Shown: piece after piece, positions 63,443 to 64,000 of the stretch
Numbering within the stretch: position 1 is the stretch's first letter
Layout of the letters: each line of letters opens with the position of its first letter
Assembly (NCBI GenBank): GCA_026874595.1
Contig: JAPPUL010000069.1
Coordinates: 1-64,000, forward strand
Reading direction: 5' to 3'
Length of the DNA: 64,000 bases
From: Sipunculus nudus
Lineage: Eukaryota; Annelida; Sipuncula; Golfingiida; Sipunculidae
Notes under the pieces: generated by a model
The model's input: only the letters and a program-made list of their open reading frames with translations
Database searches by the model: none
What the model was told of the DNA's origin: nothing
Translations under genes and position numbers: made by a program

Positions 63443-64000
63443 TTAATAAAACGAACTTTTTATGTGTTCGTATAATGATTTTGGTTTGGGGGATTCCTCA
63501 CCTCTTAGTGTTGCAAACTCCTTCAGAAGCTCTTTCTCCCGTTTGCTCATGTTTTGAGGGGTCTCTACTATTATCTTTACTAAAAAGTCTCCTTTCCCAT
63601 ATCGATTTAAATAAGGTATGCCATGCCCTTTTAGACGAAGTATCTTATTACTTTGGGTCCCCTCTGGCACCTTAAGTTTTATCTTCTTTTCATCAAGTGT
63701 CGGTACTAATATCTCACATCCTAATGCTGCATTTACCACAGGTACCGATACTTCACAATATATGTCATTTCCTTCCCTTTTGAAAAATTCATGCTGCAAT
63801 ACATTTAGTACTATATATAAATCCCCTGAACTTCCATTATGTTTTCCAGGTTCACCCTCGCCTGATATCTTTATCTTTGTTCCCGTTTCAACGCCTGCCG
63901 GAATCTTTATAGCTATCTTCTTACGCCTTTTGACTACTCCTCGTCCTGCACATTCTCTACACGGATTACTTATCATTACCCCACTACCATTACAACTGTG
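63443..64000 (-). CDS. dnaJ: DnaJ chaperone, C-terminal part
   Basis: The frame runs off the right edge. The zinc-finger cluster is visible at the edge (a Cys-Asn-Gly-Ser-Gly, then CRECAGRGVV). The C-terminal beta-domains follow: IAIKIPAGVETGTKIKISGE, LKVPEGTQSNKILRLKGHG. The J-domain and first zinc repeats lie outside. DnaJ stimulates DnaK ATPase. Confidence 0.94.
   Translation of the reverse strand, partial: HSCNGSGVMISNPCRECAGRGVVKRRKKIAIKIPAGVETGTKIKISGEGEPGKHNGSSGDLYIVLNVLQHEFFKREGNDIYCEVSVPVVNAALGCEILVPTLDEKKIKLKVPEGTQSNKILRLKGHGIPYLNRYGKGDFLVKIIVETPQNMSKREKELLKEFATLRGEESPKPKSLYEHIKSSFY

Overview
The window is AT-rich bacterial DNA from a diderm: it has lpxA and waaA for lipid A/Kdo, lspA, and many predicted lipoproteins. 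The order rpe, PASTA-repeat protein, fmt, def, priA on one strand, the many small lipoproteins and secreted HEAT-type proteins, and the low GC all point to a spirochaete-like organism that makes LPS. That placement is inference from gene order and style; no rRNA is present to prove it.

Layout. 1-9 kb: threonine synthase (cut by the window edge), uvrB, a secreted HEAT-like protein, Prp protease, tRNA-Leu, a long aldo/keto reductase, then about 1 kb of decayed coding sequence. 9-11 kb: DoxX, a small membrane protein and a cyclophilin. 11-20 kb: one long operon for malonate, with a TRAP transporter (dctP-dctQ-dctM) followed by a complete biotin-independent malonate decarboxylase set, mdcA-C-D-E-G-B-H. 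It is closed by an exact 262-bp duplication that also copies the end of a LysM/M23 peptidase. 21-35 kb: S-adenosylhomocysteinase overlapping an alpha-oxoamine synthase (serine palmitoyltransferase-like), a DHH phosphoesterase, yraN with a previously overlooked 47-residue neighbour, and the rpe/PASTA/fmt/def/priA block.

35.5-44.6 kb is the most unusual part: a tandem array of eight kelch-propeller lipoprotein genes in one orientation. Five are complete with six blades, and three are truncated or broken (one blade, two blades with an in-frame TGA, three blades plus a decayed tail). The intact ones share near-identical signal peptides, a shared upstream element and shared downstream hairpins, and they contain exact internal repeats. 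An Ala/Lys/Glu lipoprotein written almost only in A-ending codons sits inside the array, followed by a second copy of its neighbour's 3' end. This looks like a recombining surface-protein locus.

45-64 kb is mostly housekeeping: lpxA, a broken ferritin-like gene, mtnP, lspA, an Smr protein, a HEAT protein with a 9-bp coding microsatellite, prfB with a programmed frameshift, a 14-bp purine minisatellite, rpiB, aroE, elongator-type and initiator Met tRNAs, ychF, a lipoprotein, pyrD, a TPR protein, waaA, an FtsE/LolD-type ABC pair, and the 3' part of dnaJ.
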